47,801 nucleotides of DNA from Bacillus sp. FJAT-27264 (GCF_001682855.1 NZ_MAQW01000023.1:1-47801); one strand, 5' to 3'. Shown: positions 8,005 to 17,427, counted from the stretch's first letter. Notes: generated from the sequence alone by a model not told the origin. Numbers and translations: made by a program.

Positions 8005-10257
8005 ATGAAGAGAGCGTATAACGGCTCTAACCACGGCTTGAAGCGCAGGAAAGGAGGATGGTTTTTTCGAACAGACGGTTCGGTATCCATCTTTTTGATT
8101 ATGGTGTTAGCCTTTGTCTTCCTGTTCAATGCGGTTCTGATTGATTATGCACGGATTGCTGCCGCCAGTACACAAGGGGAACGTCTTGCCCGAGCCGGAA
8201 TACGTTCTGTGCTATCGGCTTACGATGTAGAGCTGCGGGAGAAATACGGTTTATTCGCTTCTGGCGGAACGGATGGAAATATGCTGTTATCCGGCGTACT
8301 CAATGATAATCTGCACGAAAGCGGACGGTCTGACGCCTTTAATCTTATTCAGATGGGTGTGGAGAGCTCCACCGTGGAATGGAGTCGACCGCTTGGAGAG
8401 TATGATATTTTCCGCCGTCAGATTATTGAAGAGATGAAATATAAGGCACCAATCGATTTTGCCCTGGAATTGGGTGGAAAGTTCAAGCCCTTGTCTGGAG
8501 CGATGGCAGAGGCTTCGCAGGTGACAAAGGTACTCCGTGCATTGCAGTCGCTATACGATGAGCGTGAGGAAGCACTGGATCTGATGATGGGACGACGGAA
8601 GCAGGCTGCAGAAAGTGGCAGAGCCATGCTTCAACTCATCATGAATCCACCGGGAGACAACCTCCAACCAAGTACGCTTGGTGGGGTATCTACGGCAGCA
8701 GATGTAGCTGCGCAATATGATGATTTTGTTTACAAGTATAAGTGGGACATGAACCGTGACAGTAAGGAGTCTGCGAAATATACATATCCGTTATCCTGGT
8801 ATTCACAGCAATCGGCTCTTGTTATTCAGCGAATTCCGCAAGTCATGGATGTTTTCCGTGAACAGCACAATGTCTTCATTGAACAAGCTGAAAGTGCTTT
8901 GCTACGGGCAAAGGAACTGAACGATGAAATGAAGGCGGTGCTGGAGCAGTCCAGAAACAGCGGTTCCGATAAGCGTGACCGGGCCAGGGATTGGGATATT
9001 CCAGGCGACGGTGATGAAATAGACTCCGATCCGCTACGTAAGCTTCGTGAGCAGGAGGATTCTCTGATCCTTGATCAAGCTGAGTTTACAGGTATAGAGG
9101 AACATCTGGCTGCTCAAAAGAAAGGCTTTGAATGGCTGGAACCAGCAACTGCTGCATTGCCAGTTGTCCTTGCTGAATCTTCCGGGCTATATAGTAATGG
9201 TTCTAGAATGATTGAGGCGGTTTTAGCGGCTGCGCGAGCTGTTGGGGACTATCTGGGTAGCTATGGAGCTAGCGGTAGCCTTATTGAGGCTGAGCTTGCT
9301 GCACTTGAAGAACACCGGAGCTCAGATAAACAGCGGAAGCAGTGGGAGAAAGAGGCTAAGGTCAAATTGGGAGATGCCCTGAAGATAATAGATAAAATCC
9401 GAGAGCTGGGTGATCAGGCAGGAGAGGCAATGCAGCGGTACAACACTTTGCAGAAGTACTATGAGGAGATTCTTTCTCTGAACAAAGGATTGGACGATGC
9501 CGGAAAAGAAGGGCAAACCTTATCCGATCCATATGCTGCTGGAAGCTCTGCGATGACGAATATGGACGGGGTATACGATGTTATGACCAGTGCCCTTACA
9601 GGAACAAGGGACAGGCTTTTTCAAACAGAATATACGGCACTTTATTTTCCGCATTTTGATGTCTCGGCTTTATCCTCTATGGCTAGCGGTATGGAAAGCG
9701 AGGATGTTGATCGTCTTGCTGCACAGATGGACCCGCATGCCCAGGAACTGGAGTATATTCTGTACGGATTCCATAATCCAGCTGGCAACATTGCCGCCGC
9801 ATATGGTGAGATATTTGCCATGAGGCTGGCTATTCGCACCATGGAGGGGTTTGTCAAAAAGGCGGGTATTGGCAATCCACTGGCTGTTCTGGCGGCCGCG
9901 CTGTTGTACGGCATTGAGCAGGCAGTTCAGGACATGCTGAAGCTTTGCAAGGACGGTTCGATCCCATTATCAGAGTTTATACAGGCTCAATTGACTTATC
10001 GTGATTACCTGCGGCTGTTCCTGATGCTGCATGGCAGTGGCGAATCGCAGTTATCACGTATGCTGGCTGTAATTCGGCTCAATACAGGCATCAATCCTGC
10101 TGAGAGAAATACTTATGTTTCCGCCAATGTTCGTTTTGGCCTGCGTCTGTGGTTTTTACCGGGGATGGTTCGACTGTTAAATTACAGTGGAGTGCTTGCG
10201 GGTGATGTGGAGGGAAAGGTCTATTACAGGAAGATACAGGCTGATTCAGCTTACTAG
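8005..10257 (+). CDS. Large TadG-like / DUF5702-like membrane-anchored protein
   Basis: About 750 residues. A basic N-terminus is followed by TDGSVSIFLIMVLAFVFL, a hydrophobic helix at about 25-48 like that of TadG-type proteins, then IDYARIAAASTQGERLARAG, the usual start of the TadG/DUF5702 extracytoplasmic region. The central part (about 240-560) is rich in Glu, Lys and Ala and probably alpha-helical or coiled coil. No Glu is present at +5 after the glycine, so processing is uncertain. The frame is open from a TTG at 7927, but AAAGGA at 7991 favours the ATG at 8005. Its place inside the Tad operon supports a structural role in the pilus or its base. Confidence 0.75.
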   Translation: MKRAYNGSNHGLKRRKGGWFFRTDGSVSIFLIMVLAFVFLFNAVLIDYARIAAASTQGERLARAGIRSVLSAYDVELREKYGLFASGGTDGNMLLSGVLNDNLHESGRSDAFNLIQMGVESSTVEWSRPLGEYDIFRRQIIEEMKYKAPIDFALELGGKFKPLSGAMAEASQVTKVLRALQSLYDEREEALDLMMGRRKQAAESGRAMLQLIMNPPGDNLQPSTLGGVSTAADVAAQYDDFVYKYKWDMNRDSKESAKYTYPLSWYSQQSALVIQRIPQVMDVFREQHNVFIEQAESALLRAKELNDEMKAVLEQSRNSGSDKRDRARDWDIPGDGDEIDSDPLRKLREQEDSLILDQAEFTGIEEHLAAQKKGFEWLEPATAALPVVLAESSGLYSNGSRMIEAVLAAARAVGDYLGSYGASGSLIEAELAALEEHRSSDKQRKQWEKEAKVKLGDALKIIDKIRELGDQAGEAMQRYNTLQKYYEEILSLNKGLDDAGKEGQTLSDPYAAGSSAMTNMDGVYDVMTSALTGTRDRLFQTEYTALYFPHFDVSALSSMASGMESEDVDRLAAQMDPHAQELEYILYGFHNPAGNIAAAYGEIFAMRLAIRTMEGFVKKAGIGNPLAVLAAALLYGIEQAVQDMLKLCKDGSIPLSEFIQAQLTYRDYLRLFLMLHGSGESQLSRMLAVIRLNTGINPAERNTYVSANVRFGLRLWFLPGMVRLLNYSGVLAGDVEGKVYYRKIQADSAY

Positions 10258-10275
10258 GCGAAGGGAGTGAAGTGA

Positions 10276-11280
10276 ATGAGACGATGGCTCAAAGGGAGAA
10301 GTAGTGACAGGAACGAGGGTAGCATGGTAGTTGAAGCGGCAATGGTTCTCCCTATTTTTTTGTTATTCGTTCTGTTCCTGATCTTTATCATTCAGATGAG
10401 CCTATACTCTACCGCCTTACAAAGCACCGCCTCGGACACCGTAAAGGTCATCTCCAACCATATCTATCCCGCAGCCCTGGCTGCTCAAAAGTGGGATGAG
10501 GGCAGCGAAAGCGAAGCGAACCCTAAAGGGGGCAATTCGGGAGGCAAACCGGCTGATTCTGATTCGCCATGGGGAATCCCTCGTCTTTCGCTCATGGAAT
10601 GGGGTAAGGATTATGCGAATGGTCTGCCGCCTCCGTTGAATGAGTGGGTCCTGGCTGCGGCAGAAAAGGGAGAAGGACCATTGCAGAAGCTCCAGGCTGA
10701 AGCCTCGGAAAGTGTACTGGACCTGGCCATAAAGCCTTTAATGAAGCCATATCTCGCGAGTGACATGCTGGAGTTTGAACGAATCCATGTGTCCAATGTC
10801 ATTATCCCCGATCTGAAGAAGGGGACCAGGCCCTATTTTGGAGTGGAGGTAAGTTATGACTTGCCCATGAAGATTCCTTTTCTGAATCAAAACATTGTGC
10901 TGGAGGCCAGTGCCGTAGAGCGGCTGTGGATCGGTGATACTGGTGAGGGACGTAATGGAGATGGGGAAGAGGGCGGTAAAGAAGAGCATTCAATTATCAT
11001 CCTGGAGAAGCCTGATCCCGGTGTTGTGAACAAGCAGGGCAAGGTTCGGGCCAAGATTCCACCGGGCGCCTCTGCGAACTTGACGGTCATTTATAAGAGC
11101 GGCTTGAGCAAAGCGAAGTACTTGGGCTGGAAGCAGGCGGACAAGGACGGATATATCGGATGGGAATGGAAAATTGGCGTTAACACGACACCAGGTTCAT
11201 GGACACTTGTTATTCAGACAGATGACGGGCAGTCCATTGAAGTTAATTTTACAGTTGTGGCTGGTAAAAAAGGGGGCTAG
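10276..11280 (+). CDS. TadE-like pseudopilin with a C-terminal beta-sandwich domain
   Basis: 334 residues. The prepilin-type site is EGSMVVEAAMVLP, with Gly15 and Glu20 at +5, followed by a hydrophobic helix (about 21-45). A variable Gly/Ser/Glu-rich region and a middle domain follow. Residues about 255-328 (around YKSGLSKAKYLG and VNTTPGSWTLVIQT) look like the small beta-sandwich found at the C-terminus of several secreted Firmicute proteins, for example nuclease-like ones, with the pattern SGxSKAKGL...TTPGSW. Such a domain on a pseudopilin is unusual and may be exposed at the surface. It lies 4 bp from the prepilin peptidase gene. Confidence 0.75.
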   Translation: MRRWLKGRSSDRNEGSMVVEAAMVLPIFLLFVLFLIFIIQMSLYSTALQSTASDTVKVISNHIYPAALAAQKWDEGSESEANPKGGNSGGKPADSDSPWGIPRLSLMEWGKDYANGLPPPLNEWVLAAAEKGEGPLQKLQAEASESVLDLAIKPLMKPYLASDMLEFERIHVSNVIIPDLKKGTRPYFGVEVSYDLPMKIPFLNQNIVLEASAVERLWIGDTGEGRNGDGEEGGKEEHSIIILEKPDPGVVNKQGKVRAKIPPGASANLTVIYKSGLSKAKYLGWKQADKDGYIGWEWKIGVNTTPGSWTLVIQTDDGQSIEVNFTVVAGKKGG

Positions 11281-11283
11281 GGA

Positions 11284-11793
11284 ATGGCCGATTGGGCTTT
11301 TTGGGGCTGCCTTCCGTTTCTGGTAGCTGCCTTCGTTACAGATATACGGTCGATGCGGATACCTAACCGAATTACAGTGTCTGCATGGCTTGGAGGCCTA
11401 CTGGCTCAGTCGCTCGTGAACGGCTGGCACGGTCTGTTATTGGCAGTCATCGGGGCTGCTGGGGGATTCGCAGTGATGTTGTTTCTGCATCTTATCGGGG
11501 CCGTTGGAGCCGGGGACGTTAAGCTTTTTGCCGGCATCGGGGCATGGACAGGCATTATTTTCACAGCGCAGGTGATCATGTATTCGATCTTGCTGGGAGC
11601 GGTCATTGGTTGGATCATCGCCTTGCGGCGCAAAGAATCGGGGAGGAGGTTGCGAAAAGTTTTCGGAACAGTGACTGGCTATGTAGTGCTGCGCAATCTG
11701 GGCATAGCAAAGACAGGTGGCGGGGATCTGCTGAAATTTCCTTTTATGCTGGCCGTGCTACCTGCTGTTGTATGTGCTTATTTATATTATTGA
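11284..11793 (+). CDS. tadV: Prepilin peptidase, A24 family (TadV/CpaA type)
   Basis: A 169-residue polytopic membrane aspartic protease that removes the leader of Flp and TadE-like proteins. The two catalytic aspartates are visible: Asp20 in TDIRSMRIPNRIT and Asp78 in GAGDVKLFAGIG. About five or six hydrophobic helices are present, and there is no N-methyltransferase domain, which is normal for the short CpaA type. The start ATG follows AAAGGGGG. It is the only prepilin peptidase in the window. Confidence 0.93.
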   Translation: MADWAFWGCLPFLVAAFVTDIRSMRIPNRITVSAWLGGLLAQSLVNGWHGLLLAVIGAAGGFAVMLFLHLIGAVGAGDVKLFAGIGAWTGIIFTAQVIMYSILLGAVIGWIIALRRKESGRRLRKVFGTVTGYVVLRNLGIAKTGGGDLLKFPFMLAVLPAVVCAYLYY

Positions 11794-11812
11794 GGCTGGG
11801 AGGTGATCATCG

Positions 11813-13486
11813 TTGTTTGGTTTGACCCGTGATTTCATGCAAAAGGATGGCATCAGCATGATGCTGGGTGTTCCCGAAGGGCTGCGCGCAGAACAGCTTA
11901 ATATGGTACAGGTCCGGATGCTTATGAATTCTGAAATTCCGCATCATTTGCGGCTACAGCTCAAAGAGATCGACCTCAGAATCACTCTGGAATATGGATT
12001 ATCCCGCAAAAAAATGCTCAGCCATCTATTGAAAGGCGAGAAACTAAGTATGACGTCTTTCTTTGGCCTGCTACTCCAGGTGGCCCAAGCAATTGAAGAG
12101 GGCAGGCTTTATATGCTGAATGCTGAACAGTATGCGCTGCATGAGGATTATATTTTTGTCGAAGGCTCGCTGCAGTCCGGAAAAGTCTATCTGACCTACG
12201 TTCCTTTGCTAAGTCCAGAGAAGGTAATCTCAACCGGTCAAGGCTTTAGATCCCTAATTATGACGCTGATGGCTTCAGTGAAGGAGCTTACGGGCGATGG
12301 TGTACAGCGGTTATTGCAATGCTGTGGAGAAGAGGACTTCACACCTGCCCGTCTAAAAAAACTGCTGGCTGAGCTTCTGAGTGAGGGAGAAGTGGTGAAG
12401 CCGAATCTGGCAATCGAGAGGGAGAGTAATATCCTGTCTTTTCGGAGACTTGAGGAGCCTGAGCCTTCCAGGCTATCTGACCAACCGTTAAGGTCACGGT
12501 CATCAACAGGCAGTTCTGATAAGAAAGCAGGCCTGCAAGATTCCATGAGGGCAGCGGCAGAACCTATTTCTGCTCCATGGTCGGGTGGTTATTCCGCTTT
12601 TCAGCGGAGCCAAGAAGCCACAGGTTCAGGGTTTACGGAAGAAGAGGAAACACAGCAGGCTTCCTCACCATACAGAACATATATCATGTTTGGATGTTTA
12701 CTAGGTGATGCATTGTTATGGAAATTTCTTTATATGAGTGATCCTACAACACTATGGTTGGCAGTTTGCGGAATCTTAACGTTGCTTATTGGGATTACAT
12801 GCTGGTTAGTGTGGACTGGAAAGCTCAAATTAGGCAAGAAGGAAGACGAGGATGAACCGGATGCTGAAGAGATCGCACGAGGGATGGGCCTCAGGGAACC
12901 GGACAGGTTTTTTGGAAGAGATTCTGGGAGGGATTCTATAAGAGGCCTTAAAAGGGAATCCGAAAGGGACTCTATGAATGCCGGTTTATCAGCACCAAAG
13001 CCGAAGGTAGAACCTTTGATAATCAGGTCGGAGGTGGGCAATCGAGGATCAGTGCACAACCAGAGAGATCCTGCTCATGAATTCCCTGCTTCAGGCTCAC
13101 TACCCGTCTCGGCAACCGTTCTGCTATCACCGGATAATGCGCCGGAGAAGAATGCGGCGACTGATAAGCACAGACGTGCTGCCCCGTATCTGGAACGATG
13201 TGATCACAATAATAGTGGTCCGACAGAACGGATTGAATTGGATCGAGCAAGCTTTATTATTGGACGTTCGGAAGAGGTAGCCCAGTATGTAGAAAAGTCC
13301 GAGGGCACCTCGCGAGTTCATGCTGAAATATTCAAAAGTCCAACCGGATATGTCATTAAGGATCTTGACTCCAAGAACGGAACATTGCTACAGGGGGAAG
13401 CTATGATCCCATATAAAGAATATCCGCTCATGGAAGGAACTGTATTTACTATTGTTAAAGGCAATTATATCTTTCACACAGCCTAG
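11813..13486 (+). CDS. FHA domain protein with N-terminal DUF6382-like domain
   Basis: 557 residues. The N-terminal ~190 residues resemble the DUF6382 domain often fused to FHA domains in Firmicutes. A Ser/Arg-rich linker follows, then two hydrophobic helices (about residues 285-335), a second polar linker with repeated Arg-Asp-Ser motifs, and an FHA domain at about 474-555. Its key motifs are IIGRSEE, TSRVHAEIF and DLDSKNGTLL. FHA domains bind phosphothreonine, which suggests control of the pilus by a Ser/Thr kinase (inference). The start is TTG with GGAGGTGA 8 bp upstream. It is the last gene of locus 1; no clear terminator was found after it. Confidence 0.85.
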   Translation: MFGLTRDFMQKDGISMMLGVPEGLRAEQLNMVQVRMLMNSEIPHHLRLQLKEIDLRITLEYGLSRKKMLSHLLKGEKLSMTSFFGLLLQVAQAIEEGRLYMLNAEQYALHEDYIFVEGSLQSGKVYLTYVPLLSPEKVISTGQGFRSLIMTLMASVKELTGDGVQRLLQCCGEEDFTPARLKKLLAELLSEGEVVKPNLAIERESNILSFRRLEEPEPSRLSDQPLRSRSSTGSSDKKAGLQDSMRAAAEPISAPWSGGYSAFQRSQEATGSGFTEEEETQQASSPYRTYIMFGCLLGDALLWKFLYMSDPTTLWLAVCGILTLLIGITCWLVWTGKLKLGKKEDEDEPDAEEIARGMGLREPDRFFGRDSGRDSIRGLKRESERDSMNAGLSAPKPKVEPLIIRSEVGNRGSVHNQRDPAHEFPASGSLPVSATVLLSPDNAPEKNAATDKHRRAAPYLERCDHNNSGPTERIELDRASFIIGRSEEVAQYVEKSEGTSRVHAEIFKSPTGYVIKDLDSKNGTLLQGEAMIPYKEYPLMEGTVFTIVKGNYIFHTA

Positions 13487-13521
13487 TCCCTGAATTCAAG
13501 ATTGTTTGATTTGCGGTACTT

Positions 13522-14424
13522 CTATCGGGTTTTGAGGTCTTGCAATGCAGATTCCAGTGTAGGATGAATGAAGCTGAATCCGTGCGCTAGCGCTTTAGTA
13601 GGGAGCACTCGCTGGCCTTCCAGCAGAATTTCCGAAAGTTCGCCTACCGCTGTCTTCAAGAGGAATGCCGGGAGTGGAAACCAGTGTGGCCGTCTATACA
13701 CCTTGCCAATGGTTCGGCCGAATTGATCATTGGTGACCGAATGTGGGGCTGTAGCGTTGACTGGACCGGAAATATCCGGCGTATGGACACAGAAGTCGAT
13801 TAACTTCACGATGTCTTCATGATGAATCCAGGACAGCCACTGTTTGCCGCTACCGATTTTGCCGCCAACGCCTAGAAGGTAAGGGAGCTTCATCATAGGA
13901 AAGGCTCCACTATCGTTGCCGAGTACGACACCTATACGGAGCTTGACCATTCTAATACTGGGGTAGGCTGCATCTGCAGCATCCTCCCAAACTTTTACGA
14001 CTTCTGAAGGGAAATCCATTACATGGGTGGGAGAAGATTCATTGAAAGTATCCTTCAAGGACGTACCATAGATGGCCACGGCTGAGGCTTGAACGATTAC
14101 AGGTGGCTGATGCTTCAACACATTCAGCAGCTTGGCTGCCGCCGCTACGGTGACCAGACGGGACTGCATGATCGACTGCTTACCTTTGGGGGACCAGCGC
14201 TGGCTCAGCGAGGAGCCGGCAAGATTGATGAGTGCGTCGCTGTTCTCGGCGGGGAGAGGATTGGCTGCAAGATCGTCCCAGGTATGATAACTTAGCTTGG
14301 CATGAGATGACTTTACTTCAGGCAGCTTACGGCCTACGATCAATACTTCATGACCGGCCTGAAGCCAGTAATCCTTAAGTTTGCTTCCGATAAAGCCTGT
14401 GCCGCCGCATATTACGTATTTCAT
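13522..14424 (-). CDS. TIGR01777-type NAD(P)-dependent epimerase (SDR family)
   Basis: 300 residues. It is a short-chain dehydrogenase of the extended type, like Bacillus YfhF. The nucleotide-binding motif is CGGTGFIGSKL at the N-terminus. A conserved NLAG motif (DALINLAGSSL) and the C-terminal family region (LLEGQRVLPTKALAHGF) are present. The YxxxK pair is replaced in this family by looser motifs, and the substrate is not known. The frame opens at 14439, but GGAGG at 14432-14436 is placed for the ATG at 14424. It converges with the FHA gene, 36 bp away. Confidence 0.85.
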   Translation of the reverse strand: MKYVICGGTGFIGSKLKDYWLQAGHEVLIVGRKLPEVKSSHAKLSYHTWDDLAANPLPAENSDALINLAGSSLSQRWSPKGKQSIMQSRLVTVAAAAKLLNVLKHQPPVIVQASAVAIYGTSLKDTFNESSPTHVMDFPSEVVKVWEDAADAAYPSIRMVKLRIGVVLGNDSGAFPMMKLPYLLGVGGKIGSGKQWLSWIHHEDIVKLIDFCVHTPDISGPVNATAPHSVTNDQFGRTIGKVYRRPHWFPLPAFLLKTAVGELSEILLEGQRVLPTKALAHGFSFIHPTLESALQDLKTR

Positions 14425-14477
14425 ACTGTATGCCTCCATTTGGCCGTCCGGAATGTCACGGGATTCTGTATGATGGG

Positions 14478-14942
14478 CTACTTGAACAAATGTTTGTAGG
14501 GGGAATAATCGATACCGTTCTTTTCAAGAAAGTTGACGAGAAAACGGTTATCCCGCCGGGGTGTAGCAACGATATATCCCTTAATGCAATGATCGCGTGT
14601 GACTTCAGAGGCATGGCTCTCCACCGCTATCTTGCCGATCTCGGCAGCAATGGAGTGTTTGGCGATATCCCGAAAGGGTCCGGGCACCGGTTGAACGAGT
14701 TGATCCAGAAAGGCCTTAGATTCGTTGCCCCATAGTGGCCGGCTGCGTTCTACCCAATAGTTCTGCCAATCAAGTTTGGACTTCCCGTCGGCTTTGGGAA
14801 GCACTTTCAAAAATTTGCGAAACATAAAGTAGCCGCCGATACACATGGAGCCAAGTAGAAGAAAGGTCCAGAAAGCGATGGAGTTCATAAACCAATTGCT
14901 CGGTGCTACCGATAACGTTCCAAGCCCTGATTTGATAAACAT
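14478..14942 (-). CDS. DUF2621 family membrane-anchored protein
   Basis: 154 residues with one membrane helix near the N-terminus (about 20-45), the rest cytoplasmic or cortical. The conserved segment WVERSRPLWGNESKAFLDQL and the C-terminal region RRDNRFLVNFLEKNGIDYSPYKHLF fit the DUF2621 family found in Bacillus and relatives (like YneK). No function is established to my knowledge. AGGTGG lies 7-12 bp upstream of the ATG. A Fur-like box sits 17 bp upstream of the start, downstream of a good promoter. Confidence 0.75.
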   Translation of the reverse strand: MFIKSGLGTLSVAPSNWFMNSIAFWTFLLLGSMCIGGYFMFRKFLKVLPKADGKSKLDWQNYWVERSRPLWGNESKAFLDQLVQPVPGPFRDIAKHSIAAEIGKIAVESHASEVTRDHCIKGYIVATPRRDNRFLVNFLEKNGIDYSPYKHLFK

Positions 14943-14959
14943 GTCCTAACCACCTTTAA

Positions 14960-15023
14960 CAATGATTATTATCACAAATTTGTCTCTGGTCTAAAGTATA
15001 GCGTATTTACCAAGTTTTGCGAA
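14960..15023 (-). promoter_or_regulatory. Promoter with Fur/PerR-like box for the DUF2621 gene
   Basis: On the minus strand, TTCGCA (15018-15023) and TATACT (14995-15000) are 17 bp apart. Between the expected transcription start and the gene, the sequence TGATAATAATCATTG (14960-14974) agrees with 11 of the 14 defined positions of the 7-1-7 Fur consensus. Its first half (TGATAAT) is perfect. A metal-dependent repressor site is likely, but Fur, Zur and PerR cannot be told apart here. Confidence 0.5.
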
Positions 15024-15111
15024 GTCGGAATGCCAGCGGGTATTGCCTAGATTTATTCCCCCGTTCACGGTAGAATATAGTTTAATTCGTGATGGAAAGA
15101 GGGAAAAAGGC

Positions 15112-16239
15112 ATGCTGAAAATAGGTTCACATGTGTCCAGCTCGGACAAGGGTCTCCTGACTGCTGCTAAGGAAGCCAACGAGTACGGTTCTAGCTCGTT
15201 CATGATATATACTGGAGCGCCGCAGAATACGCGCCGCAAGCCGATTGAAGCGATGTACCCTGAGGAAGGAAAATTGGCTATGAAGGCCAATGGGGTAGAG
15301 GAGATTGTTGTCCATGCTCCATACATTATCAATTTGGCCTCGTATAAGGACAATACGTACCAGTTGGCTGTGGATTTTTTACAGGAGGAAATTCGCCGTA
15401 CACATGCATTCGACGTCAAGAATATTGTACTGCATCCGGGTGCTTATACAGACAAGGACCCGGAATATGGTATTCAGCGGATTGCAGACGGTCTTAATGA
15501 GGTGCTGAGCGGTACTAATGAGACGGAAGTTCATATTGCGCTGGAGACCATGGCCGGTAAGGGTACAGAGATCGGGCGCAGCTTCGAGGAGATTGCGTCG
15601 ATCATTGACAAGGTCGTTCACAACGAACGGTTGACTGTTTGTCTCGATACCTGCCACATTCATGATGCCGGTTATGATATCGTTAGCGATCTGGATGGGG
15701 TGTTGCAGCAGTTCGATCAGATCGTTGGTTTGAACCGCCTAGGCGTTATTCATATCAACGACAGTAAGAATCCTAGCGGCGCACGCAAAGACCGTCACAC
15801 ACCGATTGGCTCGGGCTTTATTGGCTTCGACACCATCAACAAGGTGGTACATCATGAAGCGCTGTCCGGTCTTCCGTTTATCCTGGAGACACCATGGATC
15901 GGCAAAGATGCCAAGACACAGCGGCCAATGTATGAGGTGGAGATTGCCCTGCTGCGTGGCAACGTATCAGAGCGCTTCGGACCGGGGTTCCTGCAGGAGG
16001 TTGAGGAGCTGCATAGCTTCTTTGCCAAGCTGGAGATTGACTCCCGTCAGTATGTGCTCGATATCTGGAATCTGCTGAAGAATGATGCCAAGGCCAAGAA
16101 AGCTGACCCGCGTGAACCGCTGGAACGTTTGTATGATCATGTGACGGCTGCCGGATTGTTCCCTGCGCTCAGTGAGGAAGGAATCAATCAACGCTTGATC
16201 GCGTGGCTTGCCGGCAAACAAATTCTGGTTAACGCTTAA
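15112..16239 (+). CDS. nfo: Endonuclease IV (AP endonuclease) with C-terminal extension
   Basis: 375 residues. Nfo cuts DNA at abasic sites in base excision repair and is a TIM barrel with three zinc ions. The metal-binding motifs are visible: [54 protein letters not shown] and ILETPW. Typical bacterial enzymes are 280-300 residues; here about 85 extra residues follow the barrel (after [12 protein letters not shown]) and are predicted mostly helical. An ATG at 15043 in frame was rejected because AAAAAGG precedes the ATG at 15112. In Bacillus, Nfo is a spore-related enzyme. Confidence 0.93.
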   Translation: MLKIGSHVSSSDKGLLTAAKEANEYGSSSFMIYTGAPQNTRRKPIEAMYPEEGKLAMKANGVEEIVVHAPYIINLASYKDNTYQLAVDFLQEEIRRTHAFDVKNIVLHPGAYTDKDPEYGIQRIADGLNEVLSGTNETEVHIALETMAGKGTEIGRSFEEIASIIDKVVHNERLTVCLDTCHIHDAGYDIVSDLDGVLQQFDQIVGLNRLGVIHINDSKNPSGARKDRHTPIGSGFIGFDTINKVVHHEALSGLPFILETPWIGKDAKTQRPMYEVEIALLRGNVSERFGPGFLQEVEELHSFFAKLEIDSRQYVLDIWNLLKNDAKAKKADPREPLERLYDHVTAAGLFPALSEEGINQRLIAWLAGKQILVNA

Positions 16240-16287
16240 GCAAAACTTTAGACATGCGCAAGTAGATGAGAGGGTGGAACACAGAAC

Positions 16288-17187
16288 ATGGAATTACATG
16301 TAAAAAGAGATCATTCTTCAAGCAGTCATCAATATCCGAACCGTGCGCGGATGCTTATTTCCTGTCCGGATGGTCCGGGGATTGTGGCGGCAGTATCACA
16401 TTTTCTACACCAGCACGGCGCCAACATTGTTCAGTCCGATCAATATACAATGGACCCGGATGGCGGCATGTTCTTCATGAGGGTAGAATTTGATCTTCCG
16501 AAGCTAGGGGAGCGGCTGGAAGAACTGCGCACACAATTCAGTACAGTGGCTGACAAGTTCGAAATGGACTGGCAAATCTTCCAGGTGAGTCACAAGAAAC
16601 GGCTGGCTATCTTTGTTTCCAAAGAAGATCACTGTTTGGTTGAGTTGCTCTGGCAGTGGCAGGCTGGTGATCTGGATGCTGAAATTGCCCTCGTGGTCAG
16701 CAATCACACGGATATGCAGTCTTATGTGGAATCCTTCGGCATTCCATTCCATCATATTCCGGTTACTGCTGAGACCAAGGCAGCAGCGGAGAAGCGGCAG
16801 CTTGAAGTCATCGGAGGCGACATTGATGTCATCATCCTGGCCCGTTATATGCAGATCATTTCACCTTCATTCATCGAGCATTTCCGTCACAAGATCATCA
16901 ATATCCACCATTCGTTCCTGCCCGCCTTCGTTGGTGGCAAGCCTTACGCACAGGCTTATCAGCGCGGGGTGAAAATTATCGGAGCTACAGCTCACTATGT
17001 AACTGAAGAGCTTGATGGCGGCCCGATTATTGAGCAGGACGTTCAGCGCGTTAGTCATAGCGACGATGTGAATGAACTGAAGCGGATTGGCCGTACGATC
17101 GAACGTGTGGTTTTGGCCCGTGCTGTAAAATGGCATATTGAAGACCGTATTCTTGTGCACAACAACAAGACTGTCGTGTTTAACTAA
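16288..17187 (+). CDS. purU: Formyltetrahydrofolate deformylase
   Basis: 299 residues. It hydrolyses 10-formyltetrahydrofolate to formate and tetrahydrofolate, supplying formate for PurT and balancing one-carbon units. An N-terminal ACT domain (about 20-100, with CPDGPGIVAAVSHFL) precedes the formyltransferase domain. The catalytic His is in NIHHSFLPAF and the catalytic Asp in EELDGGPIIEQD. The length is normal. The ATG follows GAGGGTGGAAC. It is 48 bp after nfo and may be cotranscribed with it. Confidence 0.95.
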   Translation: MELHVKRDHSSSSHQYPNRARMLISCPDGPGIVAAVSHFLHQHGANIVQSDQYTMDPDGGMFFMRVEFDLPKLGERLEELRTQFSTVADKFEMDWQIFQVSHKKRLAIFVSKEDHCLVELLWQWQAGDLDAEIALVVSNHTDMQSYVESFGIPFHHIPVTAETKAAAEKRQLEVIGGDIDVIILARYMQIISPSFIEHFRHKIINIHHSFLPAFVGGKPYAQAYQRGVKIIGATAHYVTEELDGGPIIEQDVQRVSHSDDVNELKRIGRTIERVVLARAVKWHIEDRILVHNNKTVVFN

Positions 17188-17201
17188 TACAACTAACTTT
17201 T

Positions 17202-17256
17202 CGGTGGACGCAGCGAGGGTGCAACTCTTGTAACCCCGGCGTTCACCGGATTTTTC
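17202..17256 (+). terminator. Intrinsic terminator of purU
   Basis: A 10-bp stem CGGTGGACGC / GCGTTCACCG (one G-T pair) with a nested GGGT/ACCC pairing is followed by TTTTTC. It separates the housekeeping genes from the second Tad-like locus. Confidence 0.85.
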
Positions 17257-17336
17257 ATCAGCCGGAACGCTCATTCCGCAGAATCCTCTAGTGTAATTCC
17301 TCTTAGATGATCTTATAACTTTCTAAATTCCCTACA

Positions 17337-17355
17337 GGTAAAAAAGCATTTTACC
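17337..17355 (+). promoter_or_regulatory. Inverted repeat upstream of Tad-like locus 2
   Basis: A perfect 7-5-7 dyad, GGTAAAA / TTTTACC, lies about 72 bp before the first gene of locus 2. It has the shape of an operator for a dimeric regulator. No convincing -35/-10 pair was found beside it. Confidence 0.4.
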
Positions 17356-17427
17356 AGCATTTTGGATATCCATGCCAAAGTGCATTTTGTCGTGGGCAAA
17401 ATTAGTATTTTGAAGGAGGCAGAAGGC

